DNA of 64,000 bases from JAZKJD01 sp040384585 (GTDB taxonomy: Bacteria; Pseudomonadota; Gammaproteobacteria; Diplorickettsiales; Diplorickettsiaceae): the NCBI GenBank assembly GCA_040384585.1, contig JAZKJD010000008.1, positions 83,170 to 147,169 of the forward strand, written 5' to 3'. Position numbers and translations under genes: made by a program. The notes under the pieces are model-generated. The model was not told the origin of the DNA, searched no databases, and saw nothing but the letters and a program-made list of their open reading frames with translations. This document shows, piece by piece, positions 53,156-60,956 of this stretch. Positions within the stretch are counted from its first letter, which is position 1. The number at the start of each line of letters is the position of its first letter.

Positions 53156-54196
53156 TTATTTCGCTGTATACGCATGATAAGACAAAAAATTTTCAAACTT
53201 TTGATAACGTTGTTTATCAAACTCTATAGGATGATGTGCTAGGTAAGGCAATGTAGTCTGCCAAATTTGATGGTTTAATTCATTATTGAGCGCAGGATTA
53301 TTGTTAGCAAATAATTTCCAGCTTTTTTCTGAGTTTTTTAAAAGATAATCACTTGCTTTCTGAAGTGCAATTAAGAATTTTGTTAGACGTGGGTCAGAGG
53401 CTTTATTTTTATTGGCAACAATAATTAGTTCATCATAAGAAGGCATAACGGTTTCGATAGGGAATATTTTTACGGGTTGACCCGCAAACTGCATCTGTAA
53501 TGGTTCTACATTACGCATCACATTAATGGCGGCATCCAATCGTTTTGTTAACAGCGCTTGCGTCAAATTATATTGGACATTGATAGTTTGTACATCATGC
53601 AAGGTTAATCCGGCTTGCTGTAATAAAGCACGTAAAGCCATGGTGCCTTCGAGGTGTGAGGTATAGCCAATTCGTTTACCTTTTAAATCAGCAATCGTAC
53701 GGATTCCACTGTCTTTTCTGACGATTAAACAATTTAATGGGTGGTCTATGAGCGTGGCTATTCGAACTAAAGGCAGACCTTGTGCAGCTTGCACGATGAG
53801 TTGAGGTTGATAAGTGATTGCTAAATCAGCGTGACCTGCAGCGACAAGCTTAGGCCCGTCATCGGGATCTGCCGGAGAAATAATAGAAACCTGGATTCCT
53901 TCTTGTGCAAAAAAACCTTGTTCTTTTGCAATAAAAATCGCGGCATGGTTAGGATTAATCAGCCAATCCAGGATCAGTGTCAATGGTTTTGCAGAGGCGT
54001 AAACAGGGAGTAAAAATAGTAATAACACAAAAATCTCAGCACAAGACAAAAAATAGGTGAGGCGGGTCCTGCCACTGGATGCACTTTTTTTTGCCAGCTT
54101 ACGCCACAAAAAAGAAGCTAGCATCCGTGTCACCCACCTCTTTTTAAATTTTTGTCCTGTGCACAGCACAAAAATAAGTATTAATATTTTTTTCAT
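53156..54196 (-). CDS. thiY: Thiamine-precursor (NMT1/ThiY-like) substrate-binding protein, interrupted by a MITE in frame
   Basis: The mature part is an NMT1/THI5-like periplasmic binding protein. PLTLILDWLINPNHAAIFIA is the family start, followed by QGFFAQEGIQVSIISPADPD, then IADLKGKRIGYTSHLEGT. It probably binds hydroxymethylpyrimidine or a related thiamine precursor for the ThiZX transporter encoded just upstream. The N-terminus is abnormal: after MKKILILIFV a 47-codon insert (CTGQKFKKRWVTRMLASFLW onward) precedes LLLFLLPVYASAK. The insert is a MITE-A copy with its 9-bp duplication. Without it the two halves join into a normal 22-residue signal peptide. The frame is open, so the gene may still be expressed, possibly from the internal ATG of MLASFLW. 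Confidence 0.85.
   Translation of the reverse strand: MKKILILIFVLCTGQKFKKRWVTRMLASFLWRKLAKKSASSGRTRLTYFLSCAEIFVLLLFLLPVYASAKPLTLILDWLINPNHAAIFIAKEQGFFAQEGIQVSIISPADPDDGPKLVAAGHADLAITYQPQLIVQAAQGLPLVRIATLIDHPLNCLIVRKDSGIRTIADLKGKRIGYTSHLEGTMALRALLQQAGLTLHDVQTINVQYNLTQALLTKRLDAAINVMRNVEPLQMQFAGQPVKIFPIETVMPSYDELIIVANKNKASDPRLTKFLIALQKASDYLLKNSEKSWKLFANNNPALNNELNHQIWQTTLPYLAHHPIEFDKQRYQKFENFLSYHAYTAK
54026..54175 (-). mobile_element. MITE-A copy 3, inserted in frame in thiY
   Basis: A 132-bp element (54035-54166) between exact copies of CACAAAAAT at 54026-54034 and 54167-54175. Element plus one duplication is 141 bp, 47 codons, so the reading frame is kept. Ends are CTCAGCACAAGACAAAAAA and, from the other strand, CTGTGCACAGGACAAAAA. 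No stop codon occurs in the thiY frame. Confidence 0.92.
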
Positions 54197-54219
54197 AAAT
54201 TAAAAATGTAAGTGAGTTA

Positions 54220-54966
54220 TTATTTCTTTATTAATAGCCAAGGCGTAGCGAAATATAATAATTTGTCAACTAAAAAATAAATGGAAATGCCTAATAAAAT
54301 GAGTATCCATAGCGCAGCAAACATCAAGTCGATTTGCATTTGCGCATTACTATTGAGTAATAAAAACCCCAGACCCTGATTCGATCCTATCCATTCGCCT
54401 ATCACAGCACCTAATGGCGCCATAGCCGCAGCTAAACGTATGCCAGAGGCGAGATGGGGGAGCGCAGCAGGAACACGAATGTGATAAAGGATTTTCCAGC
54501 GATTGCCTCCCATTAGTTGTGCACTGTCCAAATACGGTTGAGGGGTTCGCTTTAAACCATCCGAAAAATTATTAGCAACAGGAAAAAATAACATGAGTGT
54601 GGTGGTAACTATCTTGGCTGTCACGCCATAACCAAACCAAATGACTAGCAATGGAGCGATAGCAAATACAGGTAACGATTGACTTATCAGCAATATAGGG
54701 TGCAACAGTGAATAAACAGGACGGAATAAGCACATGCTCAGGGCTAAACTGATGCCAAGTAGAATGCCGAAGCTAAGGCCTAGTAGTGTTTCTACTAGCG
54801 TAGGTAACGTTTGTGTTGCAATCAGTTCACGATGAATGATGAGACTACGAAAAACCTGTAAAGGTGTCGGTAATAGATAACTCGGTAGTTGCAACATAAC
54901 AACGATACATTGCCAAATCACGAGTAAAGATAAAGTGAGGACTATGCCACGGATAAATACAGGCAT
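54220..54966 (-). CDS. thiX: ABC transporter permease, thiamine precursor (ThiX-like)
   Basis: About 248 residues with six hydrophobic segments. The permease EAA loop is LIGGNRWKILYHIRVPAALP-like (here MGGNRWKILYHIRVPAALPH), which contacts the ATPase. I start it at the ATG at 54966, whose first base is shared with the thiZ stop (TAATG), with GAGGAAG eight bases upstream. A longer frame to 55008 is less likely. Tight coupling and a TPP riboswitch upstream of thiZ identify it as the membrane subunit of a thiamine-precursor importer. Confidence 0.88.
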   Translation of the reverse strand: MPVFIRGIVLTLSLLVIWQCIVVMLQLPSYLLPTPLQVFRSLIIHRELIATQTLPTLVETLLGLSFGILLGISLALSMCLFRPVYSLLHPILLISQSLPVFAIAPLLVIWFGYGVTAKIVTTTLMLFFPVANNFSDGLKRTPQPYLDSAQLMGGNRWKILYHIRVPAALPHLASGIRLAAAMAPLGAVIGEWIGSNQGLGFLLLNSNAQMQIDLMFAALWILILLGISIYFLVDKLLYFATPWLLIKK

Positions 54967-55736
54967 TAATAGACTTCCTCTAGCCGGTCTAGTAATTGAC
55001 TTTGCCATTGTAGTAATTTGAGATTGCTTAGCGCGCGTGGCGGAGCATCATCGAATGCGAATTGCAAATAATCAATTTTGGCAGGGCGGCCTGACATAAT
55101 CGCAATATGATGACCCAGTCGAAGTGCTTCTAGCGGATCATGGGTGACTAATAATACCGTACGATTCGTTAGTAATTGCACTGAGAGAGTGTGTAGTTGG
55201 TGTCGAGTTATCGTATCTAAGGAAGAAAAAGGTTCATCCATTAAGATAATGGGTTTGTTTTCTAATAGTACTCGTGCCAGGGCAACGCGTTGTTGCATAC
55301 CGCCTGATAATTGTGCGGGATATTTTTTTAAGGCATGCGTTAATCCCAGTTGATGTAACAGAATCTCTGCTTGTTCGGTGGGTCGTTTTTGGCCGCGTAA
55401 GCGATAGCCTAGTAAAACATTCTCTATGACACTAAGCCAAGGCAGTAAAGCGTCTGATTGTGGAAGGTAGGCGATACGCCCGTATAAATTTTGTTGATCA
55501 CTGGCACTCACATTTTTTAGACTCGCATCTTCATAGGCAAGCGGTCTACCAGCATTGGCGTTTGCGGTGTTTAATCCAGCAATAAGTTGTAAAATACTGG
55601 TTTTTCCGATTCCGCTAGGACCTAATAAGCAAGTTGTTTGACCTGCTGGCAAATGAAAATTTAAATGATCAAATAAAATTTGATTTTGATACCGTAAGCA
55701 AGCATTGCTTACGGTAACAGCAGGTGAATTTGTCAT
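54966..55736 (-). CDS. thiZ: ABC transporter ATP-binding protein, thiamine precursor (ThiZ-like)
   Basis: A 256-residue ATPase. Walker A is LLGPSGIGKTSILQLIAGL, the Q-loop YLPQSDALLPWLSV, the signature LSGGMQQRVALARVLL, Walker B PIILMDEPFSSLD, and the H-loop VLLVTHDPLEALRL. It is the first gene of the operon thiZ-thiX-thiY. Its ATG lies one base after the 3' strand of the P1 stem of a TPP riboswitch, so thiamine pyrophosphate should repress it. Confidence 0.92.
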   Translation of the reverse strand: MTNSPAVTVSNACLRYQNQILFDHLNFHLPAGQTTCLLGPSGIGKTSILQLIAGLNTANANAGRPLAYEDASLKNVSASDQQNLYGRIAYLPQSDALLPWLSVIENVLLGYRLRGQKRPTEQAEILLHQLGLTHALKKYPAQLSGGMQQRVALARVLLENKPIILMDEPFSSLDTITRHQLHTLSVQLLTNRTVLLVTHDPLEALRLGHHIAIMSGRPAKIDYLQFAFDDAPPRALSNLKLLQWQSQLLDRLEEVY

Positions 55737-55737
55737 A

Positions 55738-55846
55738 CACTTTTCCTACGCAGGTATTATCCCGATCAGGTGGTAAGGGTATTTCTCAGCCGAAAAGCAA
55801 AGTATTTTTGCTAAGATTTCAAAAAATCTTACAGCACCCCTAAGTG
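55738..55846 (-). promoter_or_regulatory. TPP riboswitch (THI element)
   Basis: On the minus strand the conserved TPP-aptamer blocks occur in order: TTAGGGGTGCTG, then GGCTGAGAAATACCC, ACCACCTGATCGGGATAATA and CCTGCGTAGGAA. P1 forms between CACTT (55846-55842) and AAGTG (55742-55738). The Shine-Dalgarno AGGA (55747-55744) lies at the aptamer's 3' edge, seven bases before the thiZ ATG at 55736. No separate expression platform or terminator fits, so control is most simply by hiding the ribosome site. Confidence 0.95.
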
Positions 55847-55891
55847 GAAGCGATACTAACAAGATTGCTAATAAGATTAAAGAGAAATATT

Positions 55892-55916
55892 TATACCGCT
55901 CGTACTTGAAGAATGG
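55892..55916. repeat. LR end fragment
   Basis: TATACCGCTCGTACTTGAAG then AATGG matches the outer right arm of the LR repeat. It is a solo fragment in the divergent region between the thi operon and the thioredoxin-like gene. The rest of this 290-base gap holds the riboswitch and AT-rich sequence without clear promoters. Confidence 0.5.
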
Positions 55917-56029
55917 CTATCCAGATTTTGATTTTTTGTTTTCTAGAAAGTATCGATTCAAGCTATAAACTTGAGTTATTGTAAAAGTTAACGTTTAATT
56001 AGGGTATGTTTAGTCTTGGGGAGTGTATT

Positions 56030-56488
56030 ATGTCTAGAGCTTTTCGATCAGTCGTATTCTCAGGCATGCTGGTTTTATTTTCTACCGTAGCGTTGGCGGT
56101 TTCGCCAACGATTATAAAAGATCCGATTAATTTTTCAGATTATAAAGGCAAATGGCTTGTGATCAGTTATTGGGCAACTTGGTGTAATTATTGCATGGAA
56201 GAAATACCTGAATTAAATGCTTTTTATCGTGCGCATCGAAATGAAGTTGTTATGTTTGGCGTTAATTATGAGGATGGACCTGTAAACGAATTGCCTGAAC
56301 GTATACAAGAAAGTGCTGTTGCTTTTCCTACGTTTTCTTATGATCCAAAGCCGTATTTTCATTTCCGTATTGGCAGAATTTCCGGACTACCAACAACACT
56401 TTTAATCGGTCCTGATGGTAATTTGAAACGCGTGTTGGAAGGGCCGCAGACTAAACGAAGCTTAGAAAATGCACTGGGTCTATTATAG
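56030..56488 (+). CDS. TlpA/ResA-like thioredoxin-family protein, exported
   Basis: About 152 residues from the ATG at 56030, chosen because GGGGAG (56018-56023) is six bases upstream; the ATG at 56006 lacks such a site. It has a signal peptide (VVFSGMLVLFSTVALA). The thioredoxin fold carries SYWATWCNYCMEEIPELNAF (CxxC is CNYC), and the cis-Pro in RISGLPTTLLIGPDGNL. TlpA-like proteins reduce periplasmic disulfides, for example in cytochrome c or copper-centre assembly. The target here is unknown. Confidence 0.88.
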   Translation: MSRAFRSVVFSGMLVLFSTVALAVSPTIIKDPINFSDYKGKWLVISYWATWCNYCMEEIPELNAFYRAHRNEVVMFGVNYEDGPVNELPERIQESAVAFPTFSYDPKPYFHFRIGRISGLPTTLLIGPDGNLKRVLEGPQTKRSLENALGLL

Positions 56489-56492
56489 AAAA

Positions 56493-58937
56493 CTAAAATA
56501 AGGGCTCACTAGTGCTATTTTCTTGATTATCTGGCCTTGATTGATTTTCGGTTTGACTCTCCGTTGTAGTGTCCATTGGGCTAAAAGCGGTGGGCTCTTC
56601 TTCCTCAGGTATTTTAGGTAAATTATCTTTGCGGAAATATTCCAAAATAGAACCTGGCGTTCCTTCTGGTAGTAAATAGCCTGTTATGGGATCGATACTT
56701 GCCGTGATGATGTCAGGTGGTTGTGGCATCGTCCTTTCCGGTTTGCCTAGCAAGGCAACACGCATGAAATCGATCCACATTGGCAATGCGGCTTTTGCTC
56801 CATATTCAAGCACTGAACTAGGTTGGTCAAAGCCTATCCAAACGGTAGCCACTAAATCACTATTAAATCCAGTAAACCACGTATCGACATAATCACTAGT
56901 TGTTCCTGTTTTTCCTGCAAGATCATGGCGACCTAGGATTCTTGCTTGGGTGCCTGTGCCGTAGCGAATGACATCTTGCAAAGCAGAGGTAGTAAGAAAA
57001 GCGATATCGGCAGGAATGGCTTGCGGTGCATAAGGACTATCTTTTTCATCAGGTGTAGGGAGAGTGATTTTGCCGGTTAAACAATCTTCACACGCTATTT
57101 TTGGTTCTGCTTGATAGAGGGTTTGTCCTTGTTCATCGGTAATGTGATCGATTAAATAAGGCGTTATTCTAAAGCCGCCATTAGCAAAAACAGCATAAGC
57201 ACGTGCTAATTCGATAGGTGTTACATCACCTGTCCCCAATGCAAGAGAAAGATTGCGCGGCAATTTCTTGGGGTTAAAGCCAAAGCGCTTTGCATAAGCT
57301 AATACATAAGGTACATTGATTGCTTGTAATAAACGTACCGAGATAAGATTGATGGACCTGGCTAAGGCAACACGTAAACGAGTGGGCCCAGTAAAAATAT
57401 GGTTATCGTTTTGTGGGCGCCAAGGTTCATCATGTCCTGGTATATCAAATACTAAAGGTGCATCGTTAAATACATTGGCTAATGTGTATCCTTTTGCTAG
57501 TGCGGCTGCATAAATAAAAGGTTTAAAACCTGACCCGGGTTGTCGTTCTGCTTGAATGACTCGGTTGAATTTACTCAAATTATAATCAAATCCTCCTACT
57601 AAGGCGCTGATAGCGCCGTTTTGCGGATTAAGTGCAACCAGTGCTCCTTGTACTTTAGGTATTTGCGCGAGTTGCCAGGCATTATTTTGGTTTTGTACAC
57701 GGATGATGTCGCCAACGTGTACTTTGCTTTTCAATGATTCCGGCGGTGGATTGAGTTGAGTGGGATCAAGTTGCGGTAATGTCCAAGCGATACCTTCCCA
57801 AGGGATAATGATTGACTGATTATTGGCTAGTAAGGCAGTAACTCCTTGATCAGTGATTGTAGTGACGATAGCGGCCTGCAGACTGTTCACCGAGGAAATG
57901 CGATGCAGTGCATTTAAAGCCTGTACAAGCTTTTTCTGATCTAGGGGAGCAATATTCTTTTCGACTCCTCTATAGCCATGTCGGCGATCATAGGCTAATA
58001 AAGCAGTACGTAAGGCTTTATTAGCAGCGACTTGTTGGGTGGTATTCAGCGTTGTATAGACGTTATAACCTTTCGTATAAATGTTGTCACCAAAACTTTT
58101 ATACATCATGTCGCGTACCATTTCCGCGACATAGGGCGCCTTTATCATACTGCCGCTGCTATCGGCGTCTGAATGTGTTTGCATCGGTGTTTGAATAGCG
58201 GCTTGGTAAGCGGGCTGTGATATATAACCTAATTCAAACATACGTGCTAACACATGGTCACGACGTTGTTTTGCTGCAATGGGATTAACCAAGGGATTAA
58301 TAGCTGAGGGTGCTTTAGGCAAGCCGGCAATCGTTGCTATTTCAGGTAAGGTGAGTTGGTTTAAGGTTTTATTGAAATAAACTTGTGCGGCGGCAGCGAT
58401 ACCATAAGCTCGATTACCTAGAAAAATTTTGTTCAGATAAAGTTCAAGAATTTGATCCTTAGTAAATTCACGTTCTATTTTTAATGATAAAAGAATTTCG
58501 GTAAATTTACGTAAAAAGGTTTTTTCACGAGACAGATAAAAGTTACGGGCAACTTGCATGGTGATCGTGCTACCTCCTTGCACTTTTGCCCCCGTTAACA
58601 GCAATTCACCGGTAGCACGCAATAGGCCATAAAAATCCACCCCATGATGTTCTAAAAAACGTTGATCCTCAGTGGCTAAAAAGGCTTTGACCATCAGCGT
58701 AGGGACTTCATTCAATCTAACTAAATTTCGATGTAATTCGCCAAATTCAGCAATAGCTTGGCCGTCACTGGTATAAATCCGCATGGGAATAGGCAATTGT
58801 ACAGATTTTAATTCATCAACATCCGGCAATTGTTTGGCCAGATACAAGTAAAAAAGGCTTGCTACTACGATAAGCGTAATGAAAAGACTTAATAACATCA
58901 ACACTAGGTTGCGGAGAAGATTAAAGCGTTGTTCCAT
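56493..58937 (-). CDS. mrcA: Penicillin-binding protein 1A
   Basis: A bifunctional peptidoglycan synthase of about 814 residues. I start it at the ATG giving MEQRFNLLRNL; the frame continues upstream to 58976, adding 13 hydrophobic residues. A membrane anchor is followed by the GT51 transglycosylase domain (FLATEDQRFLEHHGVDFYG, then GGSTITMQVARNFYLS). The OB/linker region comes next, and the transpeptidase domain has SGFK as SxxK, RSIN as SxN and GKTGTT as KTG. Its activator LpoA is encoded at 45324. The mrcA and pilM genes diverge, the usual gammaproteobacterial arrangement. Confidence 0.95.
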   Translation of the reverse strand: MEQRFNLLRNLVLMLLSLFITLIVVASLFYLYLAKQLPDVDELKSVQLPIPMRIYTSDGQAIAEFGELHRNLVRLNEVPTLMVKAFLATEDQRFLEHHGVDFYGLLRATGELLLTGAKVQGGSTITMQVARNFYLSREKTFLRKFTEILLSLKIEREFTKDQILELYLNKIFLGNRAYGIAAAAQVYFNKTLNQLTLPEIATIAGLPKAPSAINPLVNPIAAKQRRDHVLARMFELGYISQPAYQAAIQTPMQTHSDADSSGSMIKAPYVAEMVRDMMYKSFGDNIYTKGYNVYTTLNTTQQVAANKALRTALLAYDRRHGYRGVEKNIAPLDQKKLVQALNALHRISSVNSLQAAIVTTITDQGVTALLANNQSIIIPWEGIAWTLPQLDPTQLNPPPESLKSKVHVGDIIRVQNQNNAWQLAQIPKVQGALVALNPQNGAISALVGGFDYNLSKFNRVIQAERQPGSGFKPFIYAAALAKGYTLANVFNDAPLVFDIPGHDEPWRPQNDNHIFTGPTRLRVALARSINLISVRLLQAINVPYVLAYAKRFGFNPKKLPRNLSLALGTGDVTPIELARAYAVFANGGFRITPYLIDHITDEQGQTLYQAEPKIACEDCLTGKITLPTPDEKDSPYAPQAIPADIAFLTTSALQDVIRYGTGTQARILGRHDLAGKTGTTSDYVDTWFTGFNSDLVATVWIGFDQPSSVLEYGAKAALPMWIDFMRVALLGKPERTMPQPPDIITASIDPITGYLLPEGTPGSILEYFRKDNLPKIPEEEEPTAFSPMDTTTESQTENQSRPDNQENSTSEPLF

Positions 58938-59079
58938 AACTAGAAAGAATAATAAACTGACAACATGATATAGCATCTTCTTATTAATGTCTTACAAGTA
59001 TGGATATTACACCTCTGTAAGGGATAAAAAAGATTGATCGGGGAGGTGAAAAATAAATTATAATATATGCATTAACTAA

Positions 59080-59107
59080 TTGACAAAGTATTATTTACGT
59101 GCATAAT
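59080..59107 (+). promoter_or_regulatory. Candidate sigma70 promoter of the pil operon
   Basis: A consensus TTGACA at 59080-59085 followed after 16 bases by CATAAT at 59102-59107. It is 43 bases before the pilM ATG at 59150. Confidence 0.55.
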
Positions 59108-59149
59108 TAATAGAGATAAAGTTTTTCTCTAAAATAATAAAATAATTAA

Positions 59150-60118
59150 ATGATGCGTTTTATCAGGGATCAATTAAAAAGAACAGGAGCTGGCAAGGAT
59201 GTCATAGGTTTAGACATAGGGTGTTCAGCGATTACATGCGTCGTTTTAGAAGGTTCAGAATTTTCCTATAAACTCAAGCATTATGGTGTAGAAGTCATTT
59301 CCCCAGAAATCAAAAGCAGGGGAATCAAAGCAAGCGAACAAGTCATTACTTGTATCAAACGATTGTTAGCGGCGACAGATGTCTTGTCGAAACATTGTGC
59401 AATAGCGCTTCCTGATAGCGTAGTTACTAGCCAGTGGATCCGTATTGATTGCTCTGCAGCTGAAGATATTGAAATTGCAGTCAATTTAGCGCTAGAACAA
59501 CACGTACCTCATCCTTTAGATGATATCTATTCTGATTATCAAGTGTTTGATAGTCCTTATGAAGATAAAAGTTACCTAGATGTATTTTTAGTCGCTTGCA
59601 GAAAAGAACAGGTAGATGTTCGTTTACAGATAATTCAACAGGCAAATTTAATTCCGCTTTTCATTGAAATAAATTCATATGCTATTAAACGAGCTTATAC
59701 GCAATTATATCCTGAAGATTTGATGAAAACCTCCATACTCGTTGATATAGGATTTACACATCTGACACTTTCATTTTTTGGCGAAGCTAAACAAATACGT
59801 AACTATAGTGAAAGTATGATTAACAGGGTGGGTAAAGAGGCTATTTTACAGCGAGTACAACAATGTCTTAGTACGCTTTATTTTGCTTATCCCTATTATA
59901 AATTCAGTAAGCTTGTTTTTACCGGTTCTAATTATCCATTACTAGCATTTTTAGTAAAAAAATTGACGGGTTTATATGAATTAAAAATAGAAATTTTATC
60001 TCATAATAATTTGTTACGTTGTGCGGATGATGACAATAAAAAAGATTTTATTACGCTATTTCCAGCGCTTTTTTTAAGTTTTGGTTTGGCATTGCGCGGA
60101 CTCACATTCAGTATGTAA
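59150..60118 (+). CDS. pilM: Type IV pilus/competence assembly protein PilM
   Basis: A 322-residue cytoplasmic actin-like ATPase fold that links the inner-membrane pilus platform to the cytoplasm. VIGLDIGCSAITCVVLEG is the first phosphate loop, KTSILVDIGFTHLTLSFF the second, and LVFTGSNYPLLAFLVKKLTG the adenosine region. It is slightly shorter than usual (about 354). No Shine-Dalgarno is evident; two ATGs are adjacent (59150 and 59153). It ends one base before pilN. Confidence 0.92.
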   Translation: MMRFIRDQLKRTGAGKDVIGLDIGCSAITCVVLEGSEFSYKLKHYGVEVISPEIKSRGIKASEQVITCIKRLLAATDVLSKHCAIALPDSVVTSQWIRIDCSAAEDIEIAVNLALEQHVPHPLDDIYSDYQVFDSPYEDKSYLDVFLVACRKEQVDVRLQIIQQANLIPLFIEINSYAIKRAYTQLYPEDLMKTSILVDIGFTHLTLSFFGEAKQIRNYSESMINRVGKEAILQRVQQCLSTLYFAYPYYKFSKLVFTGSNYPLLAFLVKKLTGLYELKIEILSHNNLLRCADDDNKKDFITLFPALFLSFGLALRGLTFSM

Positions 60119-60119
60119 A

Positions 60120-60632
60120 ATGAAAGAAATTAACTTATTACCATGGAAAGATCAACAAAATAAGCGAGAAGACATAAAATTTATTATATTTTTTTTACTA
60201 GCGATATTTTTAAGTTTTTTAATGATATTTTTTCTGAATGAACTATTTTATCATCAAGTTAATCAATTGGATTTGCATAAAGCTGGATTGGTCAAGCGAC
60301 TATCTTTTCTCTCATTATCTATAAATGAATTACAGCAGATAGAACAGCAATCGAAACAACTAAAAACTACCTATCAGTTATTGAATAATAACCATAAAAA
60401 AATTCAAGAAATTTTACGGCTATTACACCGCTCATGCATGAACATGAAAATTTTTATAAAAACTATTGACTATCAATCTCCATATTTTTCGATATTAATT
60501 TCAGTAAGTTCAGAAAAAAAGTTTTTAGAATTAATCGAAAAAATAGAAAAAAAATATCATTGGAAATATAAATATCTTTTTCAGAAAAAACAAGATTCAA
60601 AATTTGAATTCCTTTTAAAAATGGAGCCTTAA
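60120..60632 (+). CDS. pilN: Type IV pilus assembly protein PilN
   Basis: A 171-residue bitopic protein starting MKEINLLPWKDQQNKR, the conserved INLLPWR-type tail that docks into PilM. One membrane segment follows (FIIFFLLAIFLSFLMIFFL), then a coiled coil and a small ferredoxin-like periplasmic domain. The ATG at 60120 is one base after the pilM stop; longer frames into pilM are not credible. The gap to the next pil gene is 324 bases of repeats instead of the usual overlap. Confidence 0.92.
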   Translation: MKEINLLPWKDQQNKREDIKFIIFFLLAIFLSFLMIFFLNELFYHQVNQLDLHKAGLVKRLSFLSLSINELQQIEQQSKQLKTTYQLLNNNHKKIQEILRLLHRSCMNMKIFIKTIDYQSPYFSILISVSSEKKFLELIEKIEKKYHWKYKYLFQKKQDSKFEFLLKMEP

Positions 60633-60637
60633 CGAGA

Positions 60638-60802
60638 TATATCCATTGCACTTGAAAATGCGAGATGGCATTTTCAAGGGGAGAATCGCGATTTCTCCCC
60701 TTGAATAACGGGGCGGAAGCTTGGCTTCCCCCCGTTAAGTGATAGGTTATACCGCTCGCTGTGAATTCGAAAAGTTCGCATCTTCAAGTACGAGCGGTAT
60801 AT
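60638..60802. repeat. LR palindromic repeat, copy 3, inside the pil operon
   Basis: A 165-bp copy with the same bounds (TATATCC to GGTATA) but lacking the middle of the first module. TTCAAGGGGAGAATC/ATTTCTCCCCTTGAA, ACGGGGCGGAAGC/GCTTCCCCCCGT and the outer ACCGCTCG/CGAGCGGT stems are clear. It lies six bases after the pilN stop. Confidence 0.8.
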
Positions 60803-60816
60803 GCGGACCAGTTTTT

Positions 60817-60956
60817 GAAAAAATGCTACGCACAGCGCGTAGCGCACAGCAATCCAGTGAAGAACTTAATTTTCTGGATTACTTCGGTCTCACTGACGTT
60901 TCGGCCTAGCCATGACGGGCTATTTTTAATTTTTGTTATGCGTTGAGGAAAAAATG
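60817..60956. mobile_element. MITE-B copy 2 with 9-bp target duplication, inside the pil operon
   Basis: A 122-bp element (60826-60947) between exact copies of GAAAAAATG at 60817-60825 and 60948-60956. The interior (GGTCTCACTGACGTTTCGGC, then CTAGCCATGACGGGCTATTT) and right end match MITE-B copy 1; the left end is rearranged (CTACGCACAGCGCGTAGCGC). The last bases of the element, GAGG (60945-60948), now serve as ribosome site for the next gene. Confidence 0.85.

Noticed and set aside
19291..60802. LR repeats considered as integron attC sites
   Set aside because: There are four separate hairpins with no core-site GTTRRRY/RYYYAAC pair, no integrase gene and no cassette array.
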